Assembly: GCA_937773555.1 (NCBI GenBank)
Contig: CALJVT010000004.1
Coordinates: forward strand, 310,001-374,000
From: an uncultured Pseudomonadales bacterium
GTDB lineage: Bacteria; Pseudomonadota; Gammaproteobacteria; Pseudomonadales; Balneatricaceae
DNA length: 64,000 bases
Reading direction: 5' to 3'
Part shown: positions 53,930 through 63,760 of the stretch, piece after piece
Layout: each line of letters begins with the position of its first letter
How positions within the stretch are numbered: the first letter of the stretch is position 1
Made by a program: the position numbers and the translations under genes
Notes under the pieces: generated by a model
What the model was told of the DNA's origin: nothing
Database searches by the model: none
The model's input: only the letters and a program-made list of their open reading frames with translations

Positions 53930-55528
53930 TTGATTACTACCGCGAACATCACCATGCAGTTTGGCGCCAAGCCATTATTCGAAAATATTTCAGCTAAATT
54001 TGGCAATGGCAATCGCTATGGTCTCATTGGTGCTAACGGATGTGGCAAGTCCACCTTTATGAAAATACTCAGTGGGGAGCTCACGCCCTCTGCTGGCAAT
54101 GTTTCCTTCTCCCCTAATGACACCGTTGGAACCTTAAGCCAAGACCAGTTTGCCTTTGAAGAATATACTGTAATTGATGCAGTAATCATGGGCGATGCCA
54201 AACTGTGGCAGGTAAAGCAAGACCGTGAAGCCATTTATAGCCAGTTAGATATGAGCGAAGAAGATGGCATGAAGGTCGCTGAGTTAGAAGTTGAATTCGC
54301 TGAAATGGATGGCTACAGTGCCGAAAGCCGTGCCGCAGAAATTCTAACCCAAGCCGGCATAGAAGAATCTTTCCATTGGGGTCTAATGTCTCAAGTTGCC
54401 CCAGGCTGGAAACTACGTGTGCTGTTGGCTCAAGCATTGTTTGCGGACCCTGACATTTTGTTATTGGACGAACCTACCAACAACCTTGATATCACGACTA
54501 TTAATTGGTTGACAGAGGTATTAAGTCAGCGCCGAAGTACCATGATCATCATCTCTCACGATAGATATTTCTTAAACTCTGTATGCACCCATATGGCTGA
54601 CATTGATTATGGTGAATTGCGTGTTTACGCTGGCAACTACGAAGCCTATACCGCTGCCTCTAACTTAATACAAGAGCAGCTACTTTCGTCAAATGCCAAA
54701 AAAAGTGCAGAACGTGAAGAACTGCAACAGTTTGTAGCCAGATTTTCTGCTAACGCATCAAAAGCTAAGCAGGCCTCTTCAAGAGCGAAAAAGCTAGAAA
54801 AAATCCAGTTAGATGAAGTCATCGCTTCCAGCCGTGTGTCCCCCTATATTGGCTTTACCTCACACAAAAAACTCCATCGCCAAGCATTGGTGATAGAACA
54901 GTTAAGCCACGGATTTGAAGCTGAGACTTTATTTAATAATGGCGAACTTATTTTAGAAGCGGGCTCAAAACTAGCAGTCATTGGTGAAAATGGTGTGGGT
55001 AAGACCACTTTTTTACGCTGCCTATTGGACCAACTCAAAGCAAACAAAGGTGTTATTAAATGGTCTGAAAATGCTGTGCTTGGATACTGTCCACAAGATA
55101 GTACCAGCGTATTCAACAGTGAACTCACCTTGTTTGACTGGATGTCTCAGTGGCGCACACCTAAGCACGACGACCTGACCGTAAGAAGCATGCTGGGCCG
55201 TTTACTCTTTACTGCAGACGACTACCTAAAGAAAGTAGCCGTATGCTCAGGAGGTGAAAAGAATCGCCTATTGTTTGGCAAACTGATGATGCAAGATACT
55301 AACGTGTTAATTATGGACGAACCGACAAACCATTTAGACATGGAAGCTATAGAGTCACTTAACAAAGCATTAAAAACTTACGATGGCACTTTAATATTTG
55401 TAAGTCACGACCGCGAGTTTGTGTCCTCATTAGCCACAAGGGTGTTAGAAATAAAACATCAAACACTTGTTGATTTTCACGGCACCTATGGTGAGTACCT
55501 AGCTAAACAAGCAGCAGATAATAGTTAA
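53930..55528 (+). CDS. ybiT: ABC-F ATPase YbiT-type translation factor
   Basis: This 532-residue soluble protein has two ABC domains. The first has Walker [10 protein letters not shown] and [11 protein letters not shown]; the second has [22 protein letters not shown] and [11 protein letters not shown] charged linker ([15 protein letters not shown]) lies between them. It matches YbiT of the ABC-F family, which bind the ribosomal E-site. It opens with TTG at 53930 ([12 protein letters not shown]) and lacks transmembrane segments. Confidence 0.92.
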   Translation: MITTANITMQFGAKPLFENISAKFGNGNRYGLIGANGCGKSTFMKILSGELTPSAGNVSFSPNDTVGTLSQDQFAFEEYTVIDAVIMGDAKLWQVKQDREAIYSQLDMSEEDGMKVAELEVEFAEMDGYSAESRAAEILTQAGIEESFHWGLMSQVAPGWKLRVLLAQALFADPDILLLDEPTNNLDITTINWLTEVLSQRRSTMIIISHDRYFLNSVCTHMADIDYGELRVYAGNYEAYTAASNLIQEQLLSSNAKKSAEREELQQFVARFSANASKAKQASSRAKKLEKIQLDEVIASSRVSPYIGFTSHKKLHRQALVIEQLSHGFEAETLFNNGELILEAGSKLAVIGENGVGKTTFLRCLLDQLKANKGVIKWSENAVLGYCPQDSTSVFNSELTLFDWMSQWRTPKHDDLTVRSMLGRLLFTADDYLKKVAVCSGGEKNRLLFGKLMMQDTNVLIMDEPTNHLDMEAIESLNKALKTYDGTLIFVSHDREFVSSLATRVLEIKHQTLVDFHGTYGEYLAKQAADNS

Positions 55529-55549
55529 TTATAAGACATTTAACTAATA

Positions 55550-56008
55550 TCAAGGCTTACAGAAACCTGCTGATATACAACTACCCCCCACGGTGTAGGT
55601 TAATAGTCCTTTACTATTTATACTGGGAGAGAGTGTGAAGGTATAGCCGCCAGCTGCTGCAGCGGCAGTGCCAGTGATAATACCACTGGTAGCAGAAACC
55701 CCAATACTTTGGGTATTATCAGTGGCCAAGGATGCAGGCATTGCAAGCTCTCCAAAGGTGTCACAGGCGCTAACGTTGTCTCCTGCTTGCAATAAACAAG
55801 CGGACTGAGCAACGCGGATAGCATGAGTGTGTTGTACCACTTCCATAAAGCGCGTTTTCTGAAGATAAGTTTGGTAGCTAGGCACTGCAAAAGCTGCCAA
55901 AATACCAATCAGAGCCACTACAAGCAATAATTCTAGCAAAGAAAAACCGCTCACTCGGTGTATTTTTTTGATGTCTGAACTAAGGCGGATCTGCGTAGCA
56001 TATAACAC
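55550..56008 (-). CDS. pilA: Type IV major pilin-like protein (PilA)
   Basis: This 152-residue prepilin has a leader of about 21 residues ending in Gly, then FSLLELLLVVALIGILAAFAVP, the hydrophobic N-terminal helix of type IVa pilins cut by PilD. Glu5 of the mature form (FSLLE) is present. The globular part has Cys pairs (SACLLQAGDNVSACD and the C-terminal GGSCISAGFC) suitable for a disulfide loop. It starts with GTG at 56008 after an AGGAG six bases upstream. It lies 98 bases downstream of yacG, an unusual place. Confidence 0.88.
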   Translation of the reverse strand: MLYATQIRLSSDIKKIHRVSGFSLLELLLVVALIGILAAFAVPSYQTYLQKTRFMEVVQHTHAIRVAQSACLLQAGDNVSACDTFGELAMPASLATDNTQSIGVSATSGIITGTAAAAAGGYTFTLSPSINSKGLLTYTVGGSCISAGFCKP

Positions 56009-56106
56009 ATCACGCTCCTGTGATTACTTGGATACTCCTTAATCATAGTTCAAACTCTAAGTATTGCAGATGAAACTTAGGATTAACTCCTTTCGTTTGT
56101 TTTGAT

Positions 56107-56304
56107 CTAATCGTGTTGATCCGCAGATTCCAACAACGCACTAGAAAAATCATTTTCCAGGTCATCACCCGCAATAGCATAATCTCCACTGGCCCATGCC
56201 CCTAGGTCAATTTGCTGACAACGCTCACTGCAAAAGGGCCTGTGGGGGTTTTGGGGGTTCCAAGTGAGTGTTTTTTGACACTTTGGGCAAGGGTACTGAC
56301 TCAT
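56107..56304 (-). CDS. yacG: DNA gyrase inhibitor YacG
   Basis: YacG is a small zinc protein that inhibits GyrB in E. coli. From the ATG at 56304 (MSQYPCPKCQKTLTW) it has 65 residues; the frame continues to 56328 but the upstream part is inside coaE. The four zinc cysteines are in CPKC and FCSERC, and LGAWASGDYAI is diagnostic. It overlaps the coaE stop by four bases. Confidence 0.93.
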   Translation of the reverse strand: MSQYPCPKCQKTLTWNPQNPHRPFCSERCQQIDLGAWASGDYAIAGDDLENDFSSALLESADQHD

Positions 56305-56900
56305 AATTGGTCTTCCATTATATGGCAAAGGTGGCGATGTAATTGCAGCACCTGACTACTCAGGTGGCTTAGATCATGCTGATTATCCAGTACCCAGTGG
56401 GCCCTTTCTAAACGTTTTTTTCGTTGCATTTGACTATTAATAATGGCGTCGATTTGCGCTGGTGTGTTGCCGTCTCTTTTGCTAGCTCGCTGTCGTTGAA
56501 GCGTTTCACTGGCATCTACAACCACTACAAAATCTGTTTTTTTATACTGTAATGTTTCTAACAATAAAGGCGATTCTAAAACAGTATAAATACTGGAGCC
56601 TGCGTTAAGTTGCTCATTAATACTAGCACCTATAAGCGGGTGCAGTAGCGATTCTAACCATTGCTTTTGGGCTTTATCAAGAAATATTTGTTGGCGCAAA
56701 TTAGCTCTATTCAAAGCGCCATTTTTAAGTAGTATTTGATCGCCAAAATGTTCAGCAATACTTTTAAGAGCAGGGCTTCCCACCAACACCACATCTCTGG
56801 CAACCTGATCGGCGTCAACTACCCAAATACCAAGGGTTTTAAGCTGGGCACTCACAGCACTTTTACCACTGCCAATACCACCTGTAAGGCCTACTATCAT
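56301..56900 (-). CDS. coaE: Dephospho-CoA kinase CoaE
   Basis: CoaE phosphorylates dephospho-CoA in the final step of coenzyme A synthesis. The 199-residue product begins with Walker A GLTGGIGSGKSAVS, then has DADQVARDVV and LLHPLIG. VVVVDASETLQRQRASKRDGN includes the lid region. Length is normal. In Pseudomonas it follows pilD; here it follows pilC directly after 53 bases. Confidence 0.95.
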   Translation of the reverse strand: MIVGLTGGIGSGKSAVSAQLKTLGIWVVDADQVARDVVLVGSPALKSIAEHFGDQILLKNGALNRANLRQQIFLDKAQKQWLESLLHPLIGASINEQLNAGSSIYTVLESPLLLETLQYKKTDFVVVVDASETLQRQRASKRDGNTPAQIDAIINSQMQRKKRLERAHWVLDNQHDLSHLSSQVLQLHRHLCHIMEDQL

Positions 56901-56953
56901 TAATGTAACCCACTAAAAATCAACTGATCCAGTATATCAGTACATGAGACTAG

Positions 56954-58150
56954 TCACATCATTTGCCCCATTTGAAATAACGGCAAGTACAAAGCCACTA
57001 AAATTAGGCCTACAAATAGGGCCACCACAATGAGTAATACGGGCTCTAACAGTTGCTCTAACCACTGACTTTGACCTATGACTTGGGCCTCATAATAGCC
57101 TTGTAATTGGGTAAAACTCAACGCTAAATCACCCGCAGACTCTCCTACACGGATCAGTTGTAATGCTTGTGGTTGCCAGGACATGTTAGTTAATATTTGA
57201 CTCAATCTTTGACCCTGCTGAAGCCTCAAGGTGGCGTTTTTCAGGTCCCTAGATATATGCTGCCAGGAACTGGCATTGGCAGCTAACATTAGGCAGTCTA
57301 ATAATGGTACGCCAGCCTTAAATGTTAGAGAGAGTACTAAAAACACGTCAGCCTGACTATGCAGGTGCATCAAACGGCCAATCCCTGGAAACTGCCACAA
57401 TACCCACTCCAACCTCACTCGTATGTTGGGTATAAACCAGAGCCACTTCAAACTGATATAAGCCAATATAAACGTCACTAACATATTCCCCATATTCTCC
57501 TTGGCAGTATGGGAAAAGGTCAGCAGCCACTGAGTCAAAGCGGGTAATTCATAAGACCCAGCAGCATATAAATTAGCCACTTGTGGCACCACCCAATAAA
57601 CGATCAACATACTCACTACCCCACCACTTAATAGCGTCACCAAAGGCATAAACAAACTGCGCTTAAAGCGGCGCTTTAGATTGGCCTGGCGCGTTTGCTG
57701 GAGATGGACTTGGGTTAACAGATCAGCCAACTCACCACTGGCTTCCCCAGCTGCAACCAATTGCACGATCGTTGGAGGAAATATACCACTTAGGGATAAC
57801 GATTGAGAAAAAGTTGCTCCAGTGAGCAATGCACTTTGAAGTTGTATAAGCTCATAACGAAGGCGGCCTGAAGCCTGCTCCAAATAAACCAGAGTGATAC
57901 AGGTCAATAAGGGTAACCCGGCACTTAATAGCTGAGACCATTGCCCTAACAAGCTTTGTAAGTGCCTATCATCAATACGCTTGGGCCAATAACGCTGCCA
58001 AGGCCACAAGTGCTGCGCTCTGTCTAGTTGGATTCCTTCTAGTGCCAAATCAAAGCATAATCGTTGCCTGTTTAAGCACTGTCGCGCACCACTACTTTGA
58101 ACGTGGTTTGCATCCAACCCATACCATAGCCACCAAAATCGCATTACCAA
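56954..58150 (-). CDS. pilC: Type IV pilus inner-membrane platform protein PilC
   Basis: PilC is the platform on which the pilus is assembled. The 398-residue protein has two related T2SSF helical domains, each followed by membrane segments. The first has LLSAGLPLLTCITL and LVAAGEASGELADLL, and the second repeats the pattern with LTFKAGVPLLDCLML and LIRVGESAGDLALS. The C-terminal membrane helix is LLIVVALFVGLILVALYLP. It overlaps pilB by seven bases. GspF is the paralogue; pilin context favours PilC. Confidence 0.9.
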   Translation of the reverse strand: MVMRFWWLWYGLDANHVQSSGARQCLNRQRLCFDLALEGIQLDRAQHLWPWQRYWPKRIDDRHLQSLLGQWSQLLSAGLPLLTCITLVYLEQASGRLRYELIQLQSALLTGATFSQSLSLSGIFPPTIVQLVAAGEASGELADLLTQVHLQQTRQANLKRRFKRSLFMPLVTLLSGGVVSMLIVYWVVPQVANLYAAGSYELPALTQWLLTFSHTAKENMGNMLVTFILAYISLKWLWFIPNIRVRLEWVLWQFPGIGRLMHLHSQADVFLVLSLTFKAGVPLLDCLMLAANASSWQHISRDLKNATLRLQQGQRLSQILTNMSWQPQALQLIRVGESAGDLALSFTQLQGYYEAQVIGQSQWLEQLLEPVLLIVVALFVGLILVALYLPLFQMGQMM

Positions 58151-59340
58151 GTGACTCGATTTAATTCAGCGATGCTAGTGTGGCCGGAGAGAACGCGCCA
58201 CAAGCCTTGACGGCGAACCCCCGCTCCAAATTCTAGCTCCTGCACTTGCCGCTGAGCAACAGAGTCTCTTTTTGACTGATCCATGACTAATAGGTCAAAT
58301 ACACCAAAGCGTCCCTTATAGCCACCATGACAGGCCTCACAGCCTATAGGCAAACAAGGATTAACTGCACCAAAACCAAGATCATAGGTTGTCACTGCAT
58401 TTAACCACTCTTCACTGCTCATAGATGCTAATTGCACCTCAGTCATTGGCTGTTTGCACTGAGCACATAAACGACGCACTAAACGTTGGTTAATAATCAA
58501 ACTCAAGCAGTAACTTAAGGCCAACATATCCACACCTAATCCGTGACAGCGGTGTACCGCTTCACTAAGGCTGCTTGTATGCATCGAAGTGAGTAGTAAA
58601 TGCCCTGTTTGTGCTGCCTTTAATGCAACGTCTGCGCTATCAAAATCACGCAGTTCCCCCAACATAATGACATCAGGGTCTTGACGCAGCAGAGCTCTGA
58701 GTATTTGGCTAAAAGATAAGTTTATAGCATTATTTACTGCAACTTGGTGAACATCCAACAGTACAACTTCTACTGGGTCTTCTGCACTTACGGTGTTGAT
58801 ATGCGGTGCCTGGATTTGTTTAAGGCAGCTATACAAAAACATTGTTTTACCACTCCCTGTAGGACCGGTCACAAGGATAAGGCCTTGGGGCTTATTCAGT
58901 TGATGGTTAACAACCTGTAACTGTTTGGGTGAGAGGCCTTGCTGAGCAATATCAATATTTTGTTGCTGCCATTGTAATCTTAGCACCAGTTTCTCACCCC
59001 AATGCCCTGCCAAACTACTGCAACGTATATCTAGCCGCTTATCATTTAGCTGCCACTGAAAGCTGCCATCTTGTGGCCGACGCGACTCACTAATATCCAT
59101 TTCTGATAGTAGCTTAATACGCACCACAATGGCGTCTGCTAAGGTGGCTGGCAGCTGGTCAAATGGAGGTTTAAGCAACTGCATTAGACCATCGACTCGC
59201 ATGCGTATACGCATACTTTGGAACAAAGGTTCCAAATGCAAATCAGAAGCACCAGCCGTAGCAGCAATTTCTAATAATTGGTCTGTCAGAGCAATAACGT
59301 TTTTAAGAGGTACAGGAGTATAAATGGGATTATCAGACAT
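58144..59340 (-). CDS. pilB: Type IV pilus assembly ATPase PilB, short form
   Basis: This 398-residue secretion ATPase has the N2 domain ASDLHLEPLFQSMRIRMRVDGL. Walker A is GPTGSGKT, the Asp box is in SAEDPVE, Walker B is in LRQDPDVIMLGELRD and the His box is TGHLLLTSMH. A tetracysteine zinc motif is present (CAQC, then CEACHGG). It is about 170 residues shorter than usual PilB because the N-terminal MshEN-type domain is missing. The ATPase core looks complete. It may be a pilus or competence extension motor. Confidence 0.88.
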   Translation of the reverse strand: MSDNPIYTPVPLKNVIALTDQLLEIAATAGASDLHLEPLFQSMRIRMRVDGLMQLLKPPFDQLPATLADAIVVRIKLLSEMDISESRRPQDGSFQWQLNDKRLDIRCSSLAGHWGEKLVLRLQWQQQNIDIAQQGLSPKQLQVVNHQLNKPQGLILVTGPTGSGKTMFLYSCLKQIQAPHINTVSAEDPVEVVLLDVHQVAVNNAINLSFSQILRALLRQDPDVIMLGELRDFDSADVALKAAQTGHLLLTSMHTSSLSEAVHRCHGLGVDMLALSYCLSLIINQRLVRRLCAQCKQPMTEVQLASMSSEEWLNAVTTYDLGFGAVNPCLPIGCEACHGGYKGRFGVFDLLVMDQSKRDSVAQRQVQELEFGAGVRRQGLWRVLSGHTSIAELNRVTW

Positions 59341-59415
59341 CGACGCTTCCTTGCGTTAGTTATCTATCCCTTAATCTTAGATTATATTTCAACTATAGCC
59401 TCTGACAACTGAGTT

Positions 59416-60756
59416 TTATTTCATTTCCCCACTCAGCTGGCGTGTTAGGTCGACAGCATAGTTATCAGTCATACCACCAATAAAGTCCATCGTACAACAT
59501 AACGCTTGATACGCACTTGCCCCCTTTTCAGGACGGTGGGCACCCATCAATGCCAGGTGCTTTTCTGCTTTAAAAGATAGCCGCTTGTCACCTGACTGCT
59601 GGTCTATAGCTAAGGCTGCAGGAACAAACCCATCAAGTAGTTTCTCTAACACCGAGTAGGCTGCTAGCTCTGTGCGATGGCGTTCCGGTGCTAGGAATAT
59701 ACGGTTTTTTGCTAACGCTTTGGCATCACCAATAATTTGCTGGGTAACAGGGTCACAATGGGAAATTAGGTCCCCCTCTAGCTGCCCCTCTAATAAGGCA
59801 GGTATATGCTGCATAAAGGTATGGGCCGCAGACTGCACAAGATAATCAATAACCTTGCCACGCAATAAAGCCAGGCGGCGAGTGGAGTAATATGCGTCAA
59901 CCATGGCAGTTCGCTTGGGGACGGCTAAGGGCCCTGTAATGGGAGATAACAATTCCAGCACATCCTGTTCATCTATCATACCTAGCTCTACACCATCTTC
60001 TAAGTCTATTATGGCGTAACAAATATCATCAGCAGCTTCCATTAAATAGACCAATGGGTGGCGACACCATTGAAAGTCTGCTTGCTGTAACAAACCTAAA
60101 CGTCCAGCAATATCAGCTAGAATGTGCTTTTCTGATTGCAAGGCGCCAAACTTAGATTTGCGTTCACACTGCGTTGAATTTGATAACCAAGGGTATTTAA
60201 GAAAACTTCCCAAAGTAGCATAAGTGAGGCGCATTCCACCATTAAACTGATGGTATTCAAGCTGTGTAAGGGTTCGTAATCCCTGCGCATTCCCTTCAAA
60301 ATTAAGCAGATCAGCCTGCTCCGCAGAACTCAACTGGTCCATCCCTCCCTGCTGAGCATAGCTCGCAAACCAATGACGAATTGAGCTCTCACCAAAGTGG
60401 CCAAACGGTGGGTTACCTATATCGTGGGCCAAACAGGCTGACTGCACGATAGCACCTAAGTCATGGGGCTCTATCCAATCTGGCCAATGGGATTGATGTT
60501 TTAAACTTTGACCTACTTGAATACCTAGGCTGCGGCCTACGCTTGACACTTCTAAACTATGCGTTAAGCGATTGTGTACGTGGTCGTTATGAGACAGTGA
60601 GTGGACTTGGGTTTTGTGTCCCATACGTCGAAACGCACTGGAGAATATTAGCCTATCATAATCTTTGTGGAATGGAGTGCGGCCTTGGTGGTGCTCTTCA
60701 GTATAGGGCTTGCCAAAACGCTGATCAGCTAACAAACCTTGCCATGTCATGGCCAT
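59416..60756 (-). CDS. dgt: Deoxyguanosinetriphosphate triphosphohydrolase-like protein (Dgt)
   Basis: Dgt-type enzymes release triphosphate from dGTP and other dNTPs. From the ATG at 60756 (AAGGA eight bases upstream) the protein has 446 residues. The HD-domain metal ligands lie in HNRLTHSLEVSSVGRSLG and ACLAHDIGNPPFGHFGE; other marks are GNAQGLRTLTQLEY and YLMEAADDICYAIIDLEDG. The frame is open to 60819 upstream. Length matches the shorter Dgt-like subfamily rather than the 505-residue E. coli protein. Confidence 0.9.
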   Translation of the reverse strand: MAMTWQGLLADQRFGKPYTEEHHQGRTPFHKDYDRLIFSSAFRRMGHKTQVHSLSHNDHVHNRLTHSLEVSSVGRSLGIQVGQSLKHQSHWPDWIEPHDLGAIVQSACLAHDIGNPPFGHFGESSIRHWFASYAQQGGMDQLSSAEQADLLNFEGNAQGLRTLTQLEYHQFNGGMRLTYATLGSFLKYPWLSNSTQCERKSKFGALQSEKHILADIAGRLGLLQQADFQWCRHPLVYLMEAADDICYAIIDLEDGVELGMIDEQDVLELLSPITGPLAVPKRTAMVDAYYSTRRLALLRGKVIDYLVQSAAHTFMQHIPALLEGQLEGDLISHCDPVTQQIIGDAKALAKNRIFLAPERHRTELAAYSVLEKLLDGFVPAALAIDQQSGDKRLSFKAEKHLALMGAHRPEKGASAYQALCCTMDFIGGMTDNYAVDLTRQLSGEMK

Positions 60757-60858
60757 TGTTAATGTCCTTGTGAATACGTAACAACTATTGCTGTTAAACG
60801 TGACAGGTGCAATGACCAAAGTACAAAGCCATCATACCCATCATAGAGTGAGTGACGC

Positions 60859-61146
60859 CTACTCTAGCACGATTATAGAACGAATGCGTGACAGGGTAGT
60901 GTCGCCTATGCCTTTGATAGCAAGCAATTGTTCTAGATTAACAAATCCCCCAAGCTGCTCACGCAAAGCGATAATGGCAGCGGCCCTAACCTCACCGACG
61001 CCATCTATGGCCTCAACAAGTTCAACAGCAGTGGCTGTATTAATGTTAATAGGTAAAGTACTTTGAGCTAGAGAAAAGGGCGAAAAGGACCCTAAAGTAA
61101 TGCAAATGGTTAATAGCAGCAAGGCTATATGACGAGTTAGTTTCAT
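60859..61146 (-). CDS. comEA: ComEA-like helix-hairpin-helix protein
   Basis: This 95-residue exported protein has a signal peptide (about residues 1-27, ending SLAQ). Two helix-hairpin-helix motifs follow: ININTATAVELVEAIDGVGEVRAAAII and GFVNLEQLLAIKGIGDTTLSRI. It matches the short ComEA of gammaproteobacteria, which binds incoming DNA in the periplasm during natural transformation. Type IV pilus genes lie 1.5 kb away on the same strand, consistent with DNA uptake, though competence is not proven. Confidence 0.88.
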   Translation of the reverse strand: MKLTRHIALLLLTICITLGSFSPFSLAQSTLPININTATAVELVEAIDGVGEVRAAAIIALREQLGGFVNLEQLLAIKGIGDTTLSRIRSIIVLE

Positions 61147-61235
61147 GATCTATTCCTTGATTAAAAGATGAGTCTCGAATTCCTTGAGACACACTAAGCG
61201 TAGCACATAACAATAAAGCTGCTAGGTAAGGTGAT

Positions 61236-61943
61236 TTATCCTTTATTCATAAGTTCTTGTTCGATCAGCTCCAAGGCTTTCATTGGATCATCCGCTTGAG
61301 TGATAGGCCTGCCAATTACTAGGTAGTCGCTACCTGCTGCAATAGCTTGGGCTGGCGTCATGATACGCTTTTGATCCCCAACTACTGCAAAATGTGGCCG
61401 GATACCCGGCGTAATCAATTTGAATTCTTGACCTAATTCACGCTTCAACAATGCCGCTTCTTGGGCTGAACAGACGACACCATCAAAGCCGGCGTGTTTA
61501 GTCAAGTAGGCCAGCCAAAGAACTCTCTCTGATGGGGACTGATCTATACCTGTAGCGATTAAACCCTCAGCATCCATACTGGTTAGAACAGTTACCGCAA
61601 TTAATAAGGGTTGGTGACCCCCTTTGTCTTTGAGTGCAGTTCGAGTGGTTTGCATCATCTCTGCTCCACCACTGGCGTGCACATTAACCATCCACACCCC
61701 CATACGTGCTGCAACCAGAACTGCTTTGGCAACAGTGTTAGGAATGTCGTGAAACTTTAGATCTAAAAATATTTCAAAGCCAAACTGTTGAAGCTTATCA
61801 ACTAACTGCGGACCTGCAGCAGTAAATAGCTCTTTACCCACCTTTAGGCGGCAGCGAGCTGGATCTAATTGCTGCGCCATCGTGATTGCTTGGTCTGCAG
61901 ACTGATAATCTAAAGCCACAACAATCGAAGAATCTTGCTTCAA
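61236..61943 (-). CDS. pyrF: Orotidine 5'-phosphate decarboxylase
   Basis: PyrF decarboxylates OMP to UMP, the last step of de novo pyrimidine synthesis. The 235-residue product shows [12 protein letters not shown] and [12 protein letters not shown]. The catalytic [14 protein letters not shown] has the Asp-Lys-Asp set. [12 protein letters not shown] and [16 protein letters not shown] complete it. It starts one base after the lapB stop, so it is cotranscribed with lapAB. Confidence 0.96.
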   Translation of the reverse strand: MKQDSSIVVALDYQSADQAITMAQQLDPARCRLKVGKELFTAAGPQLVDKLQQFGFEIFLDLKFHDIPNTVAKAVLVAARMGVWMVNVHASGGAEMMQTTRTALKDKGGHQPLLIAVTVLTSMDAEGLIATGIDQSPSERVLWLAYLTKHAGFDGVVCSAQEAALLKRELGQEFKLITPGIRPHFAVVGDQKRIMTPAQAIAAGSDYLVIGRPITQADDPMKALELIEQELMNKG

Positions 61944-61944
61944 G

Positions 61945-63117
61945 TTATTCTCCTTCTAATCCGTAAATGGGTTTGGTGCTATCCCACTGGTGACAGCTAG
62001 GACATTGCCAGTGCATCGAATTTCCAGCAAAGCCACATTGCCTACAACGATACTGTGGTTTACTATTTTGTAGCGCTACTGTAAGCCCCTTGAGTACCTG
62101 TAAACTATCTTTCGCATTATCAGACGCCCACTGCATATGGAGGTCAATAAGGTAATTAAAGCCCTTTAAAGACGGTCGTTGCCGAAGCTTCTCTGTCACA
62201 TAGGCTGCTGCGTCAGAGCCATTTTGCTGGCCTATTTCATGAGCTTGAGCTAATAATAAACTAGTGCTTGGGTGTTGTGACATAGTTTGGCTTAACCAAG
62301 ACCTCCACCCTTCTATATCAGAAAGTTTAGTAAAGCATAGCTGAAGCGGTTGGATAATTTCAGGTACCAACTGAACATCTTGTTGGCACATCATCAACAA
62401 GTGCCGCTTGGCATCTGTGTAGTTGTCCTGTTGCATGCTTAACTGAGCTCGTAAAAAGCTCACTCTAGGGTTGTCAGCATTATGGCGTTTAGCACGCTTT
62501 AAGTAGGCCAAACATTCTTGGTGTTCATTTTGTTGTAATACTTGTTCTGCCAATTCACAGCAAAAGTGAGATAACCTTTGGGCTAAGTCGACACTGGCAG
62601 ACACATTAGCAGCAGTGCCTACGTTGAGGGCCTTATGCCAATCCTGCTCGCGTTGATAAACGTCAACTAATAGTTCCGTTGCCTTAGCTTTTTGTTGATT
62701 TGGCTGTTGCGCCACATCAAGTAAAAGTTCTTCAGCCCGATCTAACAAACCCGCTTTGATAAAATCATGCGCTAATTCTAGCTTCGCCAACATTAATTGC
62801 TCTTGATCTAAGCCTTTGCCAGATAATAAATTCTGATGAATTTGAATGGCTTTATCAACTTCACCACGGCGGCGAAATAAACTCCCCAAGGCTAAGTGAG
62901 TCTCAACAGTTTGAGGATTAACTTCTAACGCATGAATAAATAGATCGAGTGCTTCATCGGTTTGTTGATTTAATAAGTAGTTCAGACCACGGTAGTAATC
63001 CGCTTGTAAACCCAGTCGAGAGTTTCGTTTTTGTTGATTTTCTCTTTGGCCTAACCACCAACCAATGCCCAAGGCGGCAATTAATACAACAAGCAAAAAG
63101 GCGTCCATACTTATCAA
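61945..63117 (-). CDS. lapB: Lipopolysaccharide assembly protein LapB
   Basis: LapB (YciM) targets LpxC for FtsH degradation and organises LPS synthesis. The 390-residue product has an N-terminal membrane anchor (about residues 5-19) and the family segment [21 protein letters not shown]. Several TPR repeats follow, and a C-terminal rubredoxin-type zinc site has CRQCGF and CPSC. It overlaps lapA by four bases. Confidence 0.94.
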   Translation of the reverse strand: MISMDAFLLVVLIAALGIGWWLGQRENQQKRNSRLGLQADYYRGLNYLLNQQTDEALDLFIHALEVNPQTVETHLALGSLFRRRGEVDKAIQIHQNLLSGKGLDQEQLMLAKLELAHDFIKAGLLDRAEELLLDVAQQPNQQKAKATELLVDVYQREQDWHKALNVGTAANVSASVDLAQRLSHFCCELAEQVLQQNEHQECLAYLKRAKRHNADNPRVSFLRAQLSMQQDNYTDAKRHLLMMCQQDVQLVPEIIQPLQLCFTKLSDIEGWRSWLSQTMSQHPSTSLLLAQAHEIGQQNGSDAAAYVTEKLRQRPSLKGFNYLIDLHMQWASDNAKDSLQVLKGLTVALQNSKPQYRCRQCGFAGNSMHWQCPSCHQWDSTKPIYGLEGE

Positions 63118-63401
63118 ATAACCTTGTTAAGAGATTGGCTTTGGTTAGCTTTAGATAATTGGCGCTGCAACTGAGTATTGTGGCGTTTCAACTTAAAGGT
63201 GACGACGCTATATATAAATGCACACAAAAGCATGCCCATGGCTAGACTTAATAAAAGCCATATAGCCATACTCATTGGGGGTAATTGAAAAAAGATAAGA
63301 TCTAAAGAAACAGCCTGGCTATTGCGTGTGCTAAATAACACACCAACAACCAAGGCCACCATAGTGACGACAAAGAAGAGTACAGCCTTAATAAATTTCA
63401 C
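63114..63401 (-). CDS. lapA: Lipopolysaccharide assembly protein LapA
   Basis: LapA is a small inner-membrane partner of LapB. The 95-residue protein has two hydrophobic helices (about residues 5-24 and 42-66) separated by NSQAVSLDLIFFQLPPMSM, the DUF1049 pattern. A short cytoplasmic coiled-coil tail follows. It lies between ihfB and lapB in the conserved order of gammaproteobacteria. Confidence 0.92.
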   Translation of the reverse strand: MKFIKAVLFFVVTMVALVVGVLFSTRNSQAVSLDLIFFQLPPMSMAIWLLLSLAMGMLLCAFIYSVVTFKLKRHNTQLQRQLSKANQSQSLNKVI

Positions 63402-63459
63402 GTGCTTTTACCTAATCAGGGTGGTTGAAGCCTGCCCAACCTTTATCAACGATAGCCTA

Positions 63460-63744
63460 TTATAGACTATCGTTTACCTGATCGCGTAATTCTTTCCCTG
63501 GTTTAAAGTGGGGGACATACTTTGCCGCTAATTCTACCGAATCACCAGTTTTTGGATTACGCCCTGTTCTGGGTGCTCGATAGTGCAAACAAAAGCTACC
63601 AAAGCCTCTTATTTCAATTCGATCACCCGCCGCCAAAGCATCTGCCATATGGTCAATAATGGCTTTAACTGACTGCTCCACATTCTTTACGGGAACGCTT
63701 TCAAAACGGTCAATCAAATTCTCAATCAGTTCAGACTTACGCAT
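63460..63744 (-). CDS. ihfB: Integration host factor subunit beta
   Basis: IHF-beta pairs with IHF-alpha to bend DNA at recombination, replication and transcription sites. The 94-residue product begins [20 protein letters not shown]. It has [28 protein letters not shown], including the proline-tipped beta arm, then [15 protein letters not shown]. It lies 16 bases after the rpsA stop, its usual neighbour. A short hairpin (63451-63471) overlaps its stop codon but has no U-tract. Confidence 0.97.
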   Translation of the reverse strand: MRKSELIENLIDRFESVPVKNVEQSVKAIIDHMADALAAGDRIEIRGFGSFCLHYRAPRTGRNPKTGDSVELAAKYVPHFKPGKELRDQVNDSL

Positions 63745-63760
63745 AGCCTATCCTTTTTTA

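Noticed and set aside
63451-63471. Stem-loop overlapping the ihfB stop codon, possible terminator
   Set aside because: The stem has a G-U pair, is AT-rich and lacks a following U-tract; lapA continues the operon.
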